Positions 11,072 to 29,508 of a stretch of DNA of 64,000 bases are shown piece after piece. The notes below the pieces were generated by a model. It saw only the letters and a list, made by a program, of their open reading frames with translations. It ran no database searches and was not told where the DNA came from. This DNA is from Limanda limanda (taxonomy: Eukaryota > Chordata > Actinopteri > Pleuronectiformes > Pleuronectidae). The stretch covers positions 2,024,922-2,088,921 of the forward strand of contig NC_083655.1 in assembly GCF_963576545.1 (NCBI RefSeq). The letters are read 5' to 3'. The number at the start of each line of letters is the position of its first letter. Position 1 is the first letter of the stretch. The position numbers were made by a program, and so were the translations under genes.

Positions 11072-11607
11072 CTGGATAAAGAAATATGAATATTAGAATG
11101 TGTCCTCCTGTTGTTGTGGATCGTCATCATGTCAACACAGACTCTCAACATGCTGCTGACCTCAGTCCAGTCTGTGACCTGAAGATAAATATCAGATCAG
11201 ACATGTTGGACCATTGTTTCATTCATCAGCTTCTTCTCTCTGTGTTGGTCGCTGAGCAGGTTTGTGTAATTAAACACTGTTTAACGTAGGGACGGCTCCT
11301 GATGTCACTTCCTGTTTGTTTCTATACTTATCAACTGACCAATGTGTTTCAATAAGAATGAGTCTTATTTTGAAAACCTGAGGAGGACGAGTGCTCGGCC
11401 TCAGTCCACATGTTATTTACTGACACTTTCTCAGTGATCAGGATTAGGTGAGTGCAGGTGAATGGAGTTGATGAGGTGGACGTGACTGACAGGCTGGGTG
11501 AGGGACAGATGACTGAGGGACAGTGAGCAGAGCAGAACTGAGACCATTTAAATAAATAATGACCCAATAAGAAAGAAAGTCTGAAAAGTGAAGAAGGATT
11601 TAAGGAC

Positions 11608-11781
11608 CTCAGAGTCTCCAGTCGACAATTTGGACTCTCCAGTCCAGAACACAGCAGCTGCACTGCTGAGTGAAGCAGCTTGTTGTCACTCAGATCCAGT
11701 TCTCTCAGATGTGAGGGGTCTGACTTCAGAGCTGAGGCCACGACTTCACAGTGAGTCTCTGAGAGTTCACAACCACTGAGT
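11608..11781 (-). CDS. First NLR leucine-rich-repeat exon (174 bp)
   Basis: A 174 bp exon (acceptor taattacag, donor gtcctt) encoding [39 protein letters not shown] and [15 protein letters not shown]. It is of the SGCELSE subtype that normally follows the NACHT exon directly in fish NLRs, distinct from the five downstream exons of the [15 protein letters not shown] subtype. This supports the order NACHT, then this exon, then the amplified set. Confidence 0.88.
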
Positions 11782-11914
11782 CTGTAATTAAATAAAATAT
11801 CTGTTAGAATAACATCAGAAAACACAACATTCATACAAAAGGTGATCATGTGACCCTCACACTGGTAAATCCCCTCTTTGCCTCATGAACATGTTAAAAA
11901 CTCCTCAAGAGAAT

Positions 11915-12154
11915 ACTTTCAGATTTGGTTCAAGCGTTGATTCAGACTGACAGAGCAACTCATTAGATGCAGGAGGTCAAATGTCAAAGGTCAAGGTCAC
12001 ACAACATGTTCATGGCCTCTTGAAGTCTCAACTCTGTCTTTACGGGATTTCTTCACATTTTGAACAGTTGGACTCAAAGAGAAACTGGTTAGATTTCAGT
12101 GGTCAAAGGTAAAAGGTTACAGTGACCTCATATTATTGTGAATGCAACATGTCA

Positions 12155-12155
<1 letters not shown>
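11915..12155 (-). repeat. Dispersed repeat rich in GGTCA half-sites
   Basis: The segment aggtcaaatgtcaaaggtca and the later ggtcaaaggtaaaaggttac resemble the repeat at 14700-14975 read in the opposite direction. It lies in the intron between the NACHT exon and the first LRR exon. Confidence 0.45.

Positions 12156-12238
<83 letters not shown>
12156..12238. repeat. (AC)n microsatellite touching the NACHT-exon donor
   Basis: About 40 AC units. On the minus strand, the (GT)n begins only a few bases after the 5' splice site at 12242. Confidence 0.95.
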
Positions 12239-12242
<4 letters not shown>

Positions 12243-12244
<2 letters not shown>

Positions 12245-14037
12245 AGCCTTCCTGCAGTTCCTCACAGCTGGGATCAGTCTCCATCGACCCTGGTCTGATG
12301 TGTTGAACTTCTTCAGGTCCAACTCATCCAGAACCTCCTCTGACATCTGCAGCATGTAGGCCAGAGCTGAGCAGTGGATCTCAGAGAGTTTCTCCTCTGA
12401 TCTGTTCTCTGACGTCAGGAACTGTTTCATCTGCTGATGAACTGAGTGGTCGTTCATCTCAGTCAGACAGTGGAAGATGTTGATGCTTCTGTCAGGAGAA
12501 AGGTCATCACTCTTCATCGTCTTCAGGTTGTTGATGGCTCTCTTTCTGATCTTTGGATTGTTCTCTGTCCGACCCAGCAGGCCTCCTAAGACTCTCTGGT
12601 TGGACTCCAGACTGAGGCCGTGAAGGAAGCGAACAAACAGGTCCAGATGACCATTTCTACTGGTGAGGGATTTCTTCATGGTTTTCTTCAGGAGGTCACA
12701 GATGGTGAAGTTACTGTCTGTGTCCCCATCTGTTCCCAAGAAGTTGTTGAGTTCTTCTGTGTGGAGTGTGAAACAGTGGAACATGTAGACTGCAGCCAGG
12801 AACTCCTGAACGCTCAGATGAACAAAGCAGTAGACTGATTTCTGGAAGATCACACACTCTCTTCTGAAGATCTCAGTACAAACTCCTGAGTACACCGAGG
12901 CCTCTGTGACATTAAGACCACACCGCTCCAGGTCTTCTTGGTAGAACATGATGTTTCCTTTCTCCAGATGTTTAAGTGCCAGCCTCCCCAGCTTCAGGAG
13001 AACGTCCCTGTCAGCCTCCGTCAGCTGCTGTGGAGTCGTCTCATGTCCCTCACCGTACTTGTTGTTCTTCCTCTTTGTCTGAACCAGCAGGAAGTGTGAG
13101 TACAGGTCAGTCAGGGTCTTGGGCAGCTCTCCTCTCTGGTCTGTGGTCAACATGTGCTCCAGAACTGTAGCACTGATCCAGCAGAAGACTGGGATTTGAC
13201 ACATGATGTGGAGGCTCCTGGACGTCTTGATGTGTGAGATGATTCTGCTGCACAGCTCTTCACTGAATCTCCTCCTGAAGTACTCCACCTTCTGGGCCTC
13301 AGTGAAGCCTCGTACTTCTGTGAATCTGTCAACACATGCAGGAGGGATCTGATTGACCGCCGCAGGTCTGGAGGTTATCCAGACGAGAGCAGAGGGAAGC
13401 AGATTCCCCCGGATGAGGTTTGTCAGCAGCACGTTGACTGATGACCTCTGTGTGACCTCAGACACAAGCTCCCTGTGGTTGAAGTCCAGAGAAGGTCTGC
13501 TTTCATCCAGGCCGTCAAAGATGAACAAAGGTTTACAGACAGCGAGCGTCTCTGCCGTGAGCTTCTGTAACGCTGGATGGAAAACACGGAGCAGCGTGAG
13601 GAGACTGTGCTGCTGGTCCTTCACCAGGTTCAGCTCCCTGAAGGAAAGCACAGTCAGCAGACCCACATCCTGGTTCTCTAAACCCTCTGCCCAGTCCAGA
13701 GTGAACTTCTGCACCGAGAAGGTTTTTCCAACTCCAGCGACGCCGTTGGTCAGGACGACTCTGATGCTGCTCTGCTGGTCAGTGGAGGCTTTAAAGATGT
13801 CGTGGCACCTGATGGGAGTGTAGTGGAGGATCTTCATCTTGGAAGCCGTCTCAAGCTGCCTCACCTCATGATGAGTATTAACCTCTTCACTCTGTCCCTC
13901 TGTGATGTAGAGCTCAGTGTAGATCCTGTTGAGGAGAGTTCTACTTCCTGTTTCATCACTTCCTTCAGTCACATGTTCACATCTCCTCCTCAGACTGAGC
14001 TTATGTTCATGTAAAACCTCCTGCAGACCACGATCTG
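12243..14037 (-). CDS. NLRC3-like FISNA-NACHT exon
   Basis: A single 1795 bp open exon encodes about 598 residues of a fish-specific NLR, an intracellular pattern-recognition receptor or inflammasome-type sensor. It opens with [20 protein letters not shown] and a FISNA segment ([17 protein letters not shown]). NACHT motifs follow: Walker A GVAGVGKT, Walker [12 protein letters not shown] and the sensor-like [12 protein letters not shown]. The winged-helix part has [12 protein letters not shown] and [14 protein letters not shown], and the exon ends [13 protein letters not shown] before a gtgagt donor at 12242. The acceptor is ctttcag before 14037. No stop or frameshift is seen. The upstream neighbour is a RING exon and the downstream neighbours are LRR exons, the standard fish NLR order. 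The exact subfamily name cannot be fixed by eye. Confidence 0.95.
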
Positions 14038-14253
14038 CTGAAAGACAAGAAACAATGTCAGAGACAGAGAATCTGAGAATCTGCTGATTGTTTTCATCAG
14101 ATACATAAAAGCTACAGAAAATAAAAGCTTTTTAACTTTGTGCTTTTATAACGATGTTAAATGTTGATGCTGTATGAAGGAACAAAATAAAACCACATGT
14201 GCTGTTGTCAGAAGTGAAGACATCAGCAGACACATGTACAGTGCTGCTCTGAC

Positions 14254-14468
14254 CGGCTGTCTGAGCTCCAGCTCCTGTTCTGGATCTTTGTCCACACTGG
14301 GGACAGGAGGAGTCTCCTGAAGAACCAGACTGGTCCCAGTATGAGGTGATGCACTGTCTGCAGAACCAGTGTCCACAGCTGGTGGAGACTGGATCCTTCA
14401 GGACGTCCTGACACAAAGCACAGCAGGACGACTGCTCCTCCTCAGAAACATGACTCCTCTTCCTCTCC
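14254..14468 (-). CDS. RING-finger exon of the NLR
   Basis: The exon follows acceptor cttcacag and encodes a C3HC4 RING typical of TRIM-like and fish NLR N-termini: [43 protein letters not shown]. In this NLR group a RING precedes FISNA-NACHT, suggesting E3 ubiquitin-ligase activity linked to the sensor. The 5' boundary is clear. I placed the donor at 14254 because it is the only GT giving the phase needed to join the NACHT exon (..TAG to ADRGLQEV); a later donor is possible. The exon starts in phase 2, so at least one further upstream coding exon must exist, and I could not find it. Confidence 0.85.
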
Positions 14469-14485
14469 CTGTGAAGACATTTCAT

Positions 14486-14699
14486 AATAACTCACATGTC
14501 ACAGGTTGTCATTTTGTCAGGATTGATTGACAGCTTCAAGATGACTGCAGTTAAGCATCTGAAGTCAGACAGACTCCAGAGTAACAAGTTGGCATCTCAT
14601 ATTTTTATAAAGCACATTTAAACTGATTATTAATGGAGGCATGAGAAGCACAAGACAAACAGGTTCAAACTAGAAATACTGCCAATTGTTTCCAGACTC
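14486..14699. other. NLR upstream intron, nothing recognised
   Basis: No initiating exon or other signal is evident. Confidence 0.3.
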
Positions 14700-14975
14700 A
14701 TGAGGTCAGAGACCTTTGACCTTTGAAATCTAAAGAGTTCATCTTTAAGACCAAGTGACAAAATGTGAAGGAACTTCCCTACGACAGACTTGGGACATCC
14801 TGTTCAAGAGGCCAAAACATGTTTTGTGAGGCCACCGTGACCTTTGACCTCCCAAATCTAATCAGTCACCCTGTGAGTCTAAGAGAACATTTGTAGCAAG
14901 TTTGAAGAAAGTCCCTCAGGGCGTTCTTGAGATATCCCGTTCACAAGAAAGGTCTGGACGGACAGAGCCTGAGAA
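14700..14975 (+). repeat. Dispersed fish repeat (GACCTTTGACC type)
   Basis: It contains gagacctttgacctttgaaa, later gtgacctttgacctcccaaa, and ends cgttcttgagatatcccgtt followed by a ggacggacagag motif. This pattern is common as an interspersed fish repeat; its class is not clear from sequence alone. Confidence 0.5.
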
Positions 14976-15534
14976 CAAGGGGCTTCTGGCTGCTGGGTGT
15001 CACAGAGTAAAGGGTCTCAAGTGCTTTGAGGGTCAAATATAAGTAACATGTTTTCATTGACTTGTACAAAGCTCCAGGGTTTGATATCATAAAGACAGTT
15101 AATAAAAGTATTGGGGCAAGCTGCAGCCGTCAGATGGAACTAGAGCAGAGGTCTTCAACAGGGGGTCCGCGACCCCTAGGGGGGTCCGCAGCGGTACTGC
15201 AGGGGGGTCGCAAAATCTTTGGTTGATTAGACAATTTTTTTAAAAATTAATAATTTTTTTTTTTTTTTTCACGAATTTAAATGTCTTTCAATACACATTA
15301 ACATGCATCCAACATATTGTGAGGCTGATTTGACCCTCTGCCTAACAACCTCCATCCATCCAAGATTAGGTAAGTTGTTTGCTACCCATCAGGGTCCGAC
15401 ATCTCACTAATGTTGGAGTATGTGTGGCATCCACAGAAAGCTTGAGGATTCACTGTCTCTTCTACATGTATGTTAAAAATAAAAACATGAATCTGTGAAT
15501 TACTTGAATAGCTCAGTGTTGTATGCAAGATGTA

Positions 15535-17047
15535 CAGTGGGAACGGAAAGTATTCAGACCCCTTTAAATATTTCACTCTTTGTGTCATTGCAGCAATTTG
15601 CAAAAATCAAAAAAGTTCATTTTATTTCTCAATAATGTACACTCAGCACCCCATCTTGACTGGAAAAAAACCAGAAAAGTAGAAATTTTTGCTAATTTAT
15701 TAAAAAAGAAAAACTGAAATATCACATGGTCATAAGTATTGGGACCCTTTGCTGTGACACTCATATTTAACTCACATGCTGTCCATTTCTTCTGATCCTC
15801 CTTGAGATGGTTCTACTCCTTCATTGGAGTCCAGCTGTGTTTAATTAAACTGATTGGACTTGATTAGGAAAGGCACACACCTGTCTATATAAGACCTTAC
15901 AGCTCACAGTGCATGTCAGAGCAAATGAGGATCATGAGGTCGAAGGAACTGCCCAAAGAGACAGACAGAATTGTGGCAAGGCACAAATCTGGCCAAGGTT
16001 ACAAAATAATTTCTGCAGCACTCAAGGTTCCTAAGAGTACAGTCCTTACATAATCCTTAAATGGAAGAAGTTTGGGACGACCAGAATTCTTCCTAGGCAT
16101 GGCTGTCCAGCCAAACTGAGCAATCGTGGGAGAAGAGCCTTGGTGAGAGAGGTAAAGAAGAACCCAAAGATCACTGTGGCTGAGCTCCAGAGATGCAGTA
16201 GGGAGATGGGAGAAAGTTCCACAAAGTCAACTATCACTGCAGCCCTCCACCAGTCGGGGCTTTATGGCAGAGTGGCCCGACGTAAGCCTCTCCTCAGTGC
16301 AAGACATATGAAAGCCCGCAGAGAGTTTGCCAAAAAACACATGAAGGACTCCCAGACTATGAGAAATAAGATTCTCTGGTCTGATGAGACCAAGTTTGAA
16401 CTTGTTGGCGTTAATTCTAAGCGGTATGTGTGGAGAAAACCAGGCACTGCTCATCACCTGCCCAATACAATCCCAACAGTGAAACATGGTGGTGGCAGCA
16501 TCATGCTATGGGGGGGGTTTCAGCTGCAGGGACAGGAAGACTGGTTGCAATTGAAGGAAAGATGAATGAGGCCAAGTACAGAGATATCCTGGAAGAAAAC
16601 CTCTTCCAGAGTGCTCTGGCCCTCAGACTGGGCCGAAGGTTCACCTTCCAACAAGGCAATGACCCTAAGCAGACAGCTAAAATAAGTGGCTTCGGAACAA
16701 CTCTGTGACCATTCTTGACTGGCCCAGCCAGAGCCCTGACCTAAACCCAATTGAGCATCTCTGGAGAGACCTGAAAATGGCTGTCCACCAACGTTCACCA
16801 TCCAACCTGACGGACCTGGAGAGGATCTGCAAGGAAGAATGGCAGAGGATCCCCAAATCCAGGTGTGAAAAACTTGTTGCATCATTCCCAAGAAGACTCA
16901 TGGCTCATGACCCGTTTTTTTCTGTCAAGATGGGGTGCTGAGTGTACATTGATGAGAAATAAAATGAACTTTTTTGATTTTAGCAAATGGCTGCAATGAA
17001 ACAGAGTGAAAAATGTAAAGGGGTCTGAATACTTTCCGTACCCACTG
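15535..17047 (+). mobile_element. Tc1-family transposon with about 130 bp TIRs
   Basis: The ends are cagtgggaacggaaagtatt and an inverted cagtgggtacggaaagtatt, flanked by TA on both sides. The inverted repeats extend to about 130 bp each, reaching the motif gtcaagatggggtgctgag. The element lies wholly inside the hAT, so it inserted later. Confidence 0.92.
15913..16941 (+). pseudogene. Tc1 transposase, inactivated
   Basis: The start MSEQMRIMRSKELPKETD lies at 15913. The DNA-binding part follows, then the DD34E catalytic domain: WSDETKFEL (first Asp), GNDPKQTA (second Asp, with the usual His after Lys changed to Gln) and SPDLNPIEHLW (Glu). An in-frame TAA interrupts it near 16049, and shifts occur around 16075 and 16510, and again near 16690. 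The stop is at the end of KMGC (16941). The protein cannot be made as one chain. Confidence 0.9.
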
Positions 17048-17312
17048 TATGTTTATAAATGGCAGTGGCATGGCGACCCTGTACCTTGCACATGTTAAAA
17101 TTAAAAACATGAATATATGTTCCTGTGTATTATTTGAATAGCTTAGTATTGAATGCACAATATCAGGGTAGTTATGTTTATACATGGCACTAGGCCCAAT
17201 TTAATATAAAACACAATTTTATACAATATATATAGTAGGGGGTCCCTGCTCCATCTCTCCATCTGTTTGGGGGTCCTTGGCCTGAAAAACGTTAAAGACC
17301 CCTGAACTAGAG

Positions 17313-17880
17313 GATAAAACTATGTCGTCTGCATTAAAGTTAGAAAGACGATTGTACTTTTGATGGATCGAGCAGAGAAGTCGCAGGAACAGTGAAAATA
17401 AAAGTGGTCCATGAATTGAACCTTGATGGTCACAACAATCGATGGGAGCAGAGGATGAAAGAAGGTTCCGTCTCTCGTTTAGGAAGCGAAACGTCTCAAC
17501 ACTGGACGATGAAGAGCATCTTCGACCTCCAGGTGTTTTACAAACATGTCAGGACTGTGTGGAACGCTGTGGAAAAGTCCAGCAGAACTCAAACAGCACC
17601 AGACCCAGAGGCCACAGACAGAAGGATGTTGTCATGAACCTTCAACAGAGCAGATTCTAATGAGCTGAGCCACAAACACACTGGAGTCCGTTAAAGATCC
17701 TCACAGAGAAACCTGGGAGAAGTTATTATGCTCACTGGGATTCACGGTTGTTTCTTTAGATGAGTGGATGCTGCAAGGACTGAACTCTGTGTGTGTAGGA
17801 GTGAGACAATTGACCTCAGGAGGCCTCAAGTAGTTTGGATGCAAATTTCAATCAATCACTTGATTATTCAGCCAGTTGCA
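17313..17880. other. Unassigned stretch downstream of HHLA2-like A
   Basis: Homology between the 3' flanks of HHLA2-like A and B stops near 17880. Beyond that I see no exon equivalent to the last tail exon of gene B. The plus-strand open frames at 17392-17660 overlap each other and show no motif. Confidence 0.35.
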
Positions 17881-18241
17881 GACATTTTAATAAAAGTTCT
17901 TTGTATTTGTGTTATTAATAATACAGTTCATGGTGAAACTGTAAAATATCAAGTCTCAGTTACATTTCATTGCGGTACGGGTTTGATAAAGACATCTTAT
18001 GAATCATTGTCAAATCTTTTTCATAAATTTATTGGCTATTATTTTCTTTCACTCTAATATCAATATGGTTTTTGAACGAACTCTCAGAAACTGATGCTTT
18101 AGGATGTGTCTGCTGATGCAGCTGAGATGAAGCTGTTAGAGCAACGTGACAAGAATAAAGTAGTTTACAGCATCTCCATGACAACAGGGTTATTCTTTAG
18201 ATCAGAATATTGTAATTATCAGTTCATAATATACAGTAAAC

Positions 18242-25893
<7,652 letters not shown>

Positions 25894-26215
25894 GTCTGTT
25901 CCTGAAGAACAGGCCTGAAACCTGGTGAACTCCTAATAACTGAAGCTAAAGTCATGAAGACAAACAAACAGTAAACGAGTCAGAAGCTTCTCCAGCGACT
26001 GATCCAGACACGATCACAGTGGACGTGAGAAGTGAGTGAACACGGTGTAAATAAAGAGGAGCTTGACCTCGAGGTCAACACATCCAGGACATGTTTCAGA
26101 TATCAGGTTGATTTGAACCTAACAAACACACTTCAGCTTTCCTGGAGCAGCTGCTGCATTTATTCACCAACACACCAAGGCCGGTGTATGGAGGACGAAA
26201 CATAACTTAACTACA

Positions 26216-26640
26216 GCTGATGATGGATCCTAACTGGCGGCAGTGGACAATGACTGTGGACGATAGTGGATCTCATCCTGATGCTGGATCATGATCTTGC
26301 TGCTGACCAGAGACTGTGATGCAGCAGGACTGCTTGACATATAGTATTGAAGTTATCCTTCAAAATGCTTACCTTCATCATTGCTGCTAAAACCTTTATC
26401 CTGATGATGTTCTCCTCTACACATCTGTTGCACTTGTGTCCGTCCTGGGAGACGGATCCTCACATGTGTCTCTCTGAGGTTTCTACATATTTTTACCTGT
26501 TAAAAGGGTTTTTAGTAGTTTTTCCTGACTCTTGTTGAGGTTTAAGGACAGAGGATGTCACACCATGTAAAAGTCCTATGAGACGAATTGTGATTTGTGA
26601 ATATGGGCTATACAAATAAAATGTGATTGATTGATTGATA
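26216..26640 (+). repeat. LINE 3' tail, truncated copy
   Basis: It runs from the UTR motif gatcctaactggcggcagtg to ctatacaaataaaa and (TGAT)n, then into an A-rich (AAAT)n stretch to about 26760. Confidence 0.8.
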
Positions 26641-27325
26641 AATAAATAAATAAAAAAATAAAAAATAAAATAAATGCATACAGAAAAAAATGAATAAATA
26701 CAGAAATAAATAAATACAGATATGTATAAATAAATGTCTTAATAAATATTTTACCACATTTATTTATTTCTGTGTCCCAATGTGATGAGAAGGGCCTAAC
26801 CTCAGTCTCATGCAGGATTGGTCACGGTCCTACTACTTGTGTCCAGTAGCTGTTTGCAGTGTTAAGCCAGTTAACACTTAAAATGAACTAGTTCAAGTTC
26901 AGAGTTTTAATTAAGATTATTTTTTATTGGATGATTTAGGTGGCAGTAGTCCTGACTGTGAGCGTCACGTCTCGTATTGTACTGAGCACAACATGTTGAC
27001 GAGTCCTTTTTCATGATGTTTAAATGCAGCCTCATGAACTCTGGAGCAAATCAATCAAACACTAAGTGACTTCATGTACTGATCAGGTCCTGATAACTAG
27101 TGATGAGGGTTTATTAGTTAGAGTGAGAGCAGAGTGGAGGAGGACACAGAAACTGCAGCTCGGTACAAACCAGCTGCAGCTTCTACTCTGAAGCAGTAGA
27201 AGCATCATAAACTTATAACTTCATGAGCTGTGTTATAAAATATATGTTGCGGCTCCAGACAAAAGTTTTATTTGGGGGAAGAGGAGAAATGGTTCTTTTG
27301 ATAGTAAAGGTTGCACACCCCGGCC
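26641..27325. other. A-rich and anonymous upstream sequence of HHLA2-like A
   Basis: The first 120 bases are AAAT/AATA-rich, ending in atttatttatttctgtgtcc, an inverted match to the start. No gene is seen. Confidence 0.4.
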
Positions 27326-27555
27326 AAAGAAGAACAACAGAAGATCTCAGGAAGTGTTGCAACAACCAATGACCACACGGTGGAGCCAGAGGAGAAGACA
27401 TCTGGAGATTCATTTAGATTTCAGTGGATAAATGGAAGCTTGGAACTGCAGGTGGCGCTAGAGGACAAGATAGAAGTTCAAGTCATGAGCAGTCATCCTC
27501 TGTTCTATATTTAAACCTTTCATCCCCTGATGAGTAAATTCCTAAATGTGAGTTC
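27326..27555 (+). repeat. 230 bp direct repeat, copy 1
   Basis: The sequence from gaacaacagaagatctcagg through aatggaagcttggaact and gtggcgctagaggacaagat to the cctttcatcccctgatgag region recurs at 30364-30582 with about one change per 15 bases. Confidence 0.8.
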
Positions 27556-27696
27556 TGCAGCCGTAGTGAACAGGGGACGAGAAGAATGAGGAAGAGTCAC
27601 ATAACCAGTCCTGCCGAGTGGACCTGGAGCCATGGCAACGCAAATCACCGCTCAGCATCAGAAAGAAGTTTCCTCTTGCACAGTGACAACAACATT

Positions 27697-27894
27697 ACAT
27701 TACATTATTACATTTCATTTAGCTGACGCTTTTATCCAAAGCGACTTACAATAAGTGCATTCAACCCTGAGGGTACAAACCAAGAACAACAAGAATCAAG
27801 ACAGTAAAATTTCTTCGAAATAAAGCAAAAATACAGAGTGCTATAAGTAAGTGCCATTTTAGTGCTACCAAAGTGTTAGTTTTCAAAAGTGGTT

Positions 27895-27927
<33 letters not shown>

Positions 27928-28660
27928 TCAAGGTACAGTCGGAAGAGGTGTGTTTTTAGTTTTCGGCGAAAGATGTGTAAACTTTCAGATGTCCGGATGT
28001 CGAGTGGGAGCTCATTCCACCATTTAGGAGCTAGGACAGCAAACAGTCGTGATTTTGATGAGTGTTTAGCTCGCAGTGAAGGAGGAACGAGTCGTTTAGC
28101 TGAAGCAGAGCGGAGAGAACGTGCTGGTGTGTAGTGTTTGACCATGTCCTGGATGTAAACTGGACCTGATCTGTTTACAGCATGGTATGCGAGTACTAGT
28201 GTTTTGAACCGGATGCGGGCAGCCACTGGTAGCCAGTGTAGGGAGCGGAGGAGCGGGGAAGTGCGAGTGAATTTAGGTTGGTTAAAAACCAGTCGAGCTG
28301 CTGCATTCTGGATGAGCTGCAAAGGTCGGATGGCAGTAGCAGGTAGACCTGCCAGGAGGGAGTTACAGTAGTCGAGGCGTGAGATGACCAGGGCCTGGAC
28401 CAGAACCTGCACCGCCTTCTGAGTGAGAAGGGGGCGTATTCTCCGGATGTTGTAAAGCATGAATCTACAGGACCGCGTTGTTGCAGTAATGTTGGCAGAA
28501 AGGGAGAGTTGGCAGTCGAGTGTCACACCCAGGTTCCTAGCAGTCTGAGTGGGGGTCAGCACGGAGTTGTCAAAGTTAATAGTCAGGTCATGGGTGGGAG
28601 AGTTTGTCCCTGGAAGGAAAAGTATTTCAGTCAGGCAACAATGAATGTGTTTCTGCCTCA
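27697..28660 (-). mobile_element. L2 LINE 3' fragment with intact RT C-terminus
   Basis: The minus-strand open frame from about 28650 to 27924 holds the C-terminal part of an L2 reverse transcriptase: NLGVTLDCQLSLS, ISRLDYCNSLLAGLP, LIQNAAARL, SLHWLPVAARIRF and KLKTHLFRLYLE with a stop. A poly-T (minus-strand poly-A) and a 3' tail with gcttttatccaaagcgactt follow. It is a different subfamily from the LINE at 6290. The catalytic YADD part is missing, so it is 5'-truncated and inactive, but the remaining frame is unbroken, suggesting a fairly young insertion. Confidence 0.88.
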
Positions 28661-28902
28661 GCACACACAAGTTAACCTGCAGAATCTCTGCACTCTGTGT
28701 GTGCTGGTGAATATACATACAGGGAAATATATATATATAAATATATCCGCATATATGTTGTGATGGATATTTGACCTGGTGAGACTCCTGAAATAAAGAG
28801 ATTAGAGAATCATAGTCTTTAAAGTAAACTTCATTCCTTTCAAGGAAGGTCAGACAATCCTACAGCATGTTAAGAGAGTGTGTGTGTGTGTGAACTATTT
28901 GT

Positions 28903-28983
<81 letters not shown>

Positions 28984-29508
28984 GAGTATATTTTTGTTTG
29001 CAACATCCTGTATATTCAGTGTTTCTTCTTCTCTCTGATCATGATATCATTTCTGGTGATGATTTAATTTCACTAATTACATTAAAATAAAGAGTAAATA
29101 ACAATGAGGGAGGAAACGTGATGATGTCATCAGCATGTGTGTGATGAGGAAGTGATGACAGCTGAGAGAGATGATGGAGGGATGGAGCGACAGAGGAGGA
29201 GACACTAACACTGTGAACATCCATGTGAGTTCATTGTGTCCAAAGAAAATGTGACTTAAAGAAAAGTGTCTGAGAAAAGAAGAAACATCGGTGACACGAG
29301 AGGAACCGTGAGTAAAAGCAGCTGATTGCATCGATCAGTGAGAGTCACGTGTTCTCTGTGATGAGATGAACCAATGATCAGTGTGAGAGGACGAGGGCTG
29401 GAAGTCAAGGAGGAAGTGATCCAGTGAAGGAGGATAAAAGAAAAGAGTGATTCTGTCTCCTGAAGGAAACAAGTGTTTCCACTGAGGGTGAAGTTTATGA
29501 TCATAGAG
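28661..29508. other. Spacer with (GT)n and no gene
   Basis: It contains an interrupted GT tract (28879-28981). The open frames at 29039-29546 are not convincing. Confidence 0.35.

Larger units (their letters stand above)
15146..17304. mobile_element. hAT-type DNA transposon with nested Tc1
   Basis: The ends are cagaggtcttcaacag and, inverted, caggggtctttaacgt. Both sides are flanked by the same 8 bp, aactagag (15138-15145 and 17305-17312), the hallmark of hAT insertion. Without the inner Tc1 the element is about 650 bp. It codes for nothing recognisable, so it is non-autonomous. Two diverged copies of a stretch with ttaaaa, aaaacatgaat and ttgaatagct flank the Tc1, so the hAT had an internal repeat. 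Confidence 0.85.

Noticed and set aside
12138..12359. Repeat-derived open frames through the AC tract, such as poly-His/Thr
   Set aside because: Simple-repeat translation. The same applies to the tracts at 18556, 25150, 32161 and 54397.
13353..13823. A 156-codon plus-strand open frame
   Set aside because: It is antisense to the conserved NACHT exon and is a reading-frame shadow.
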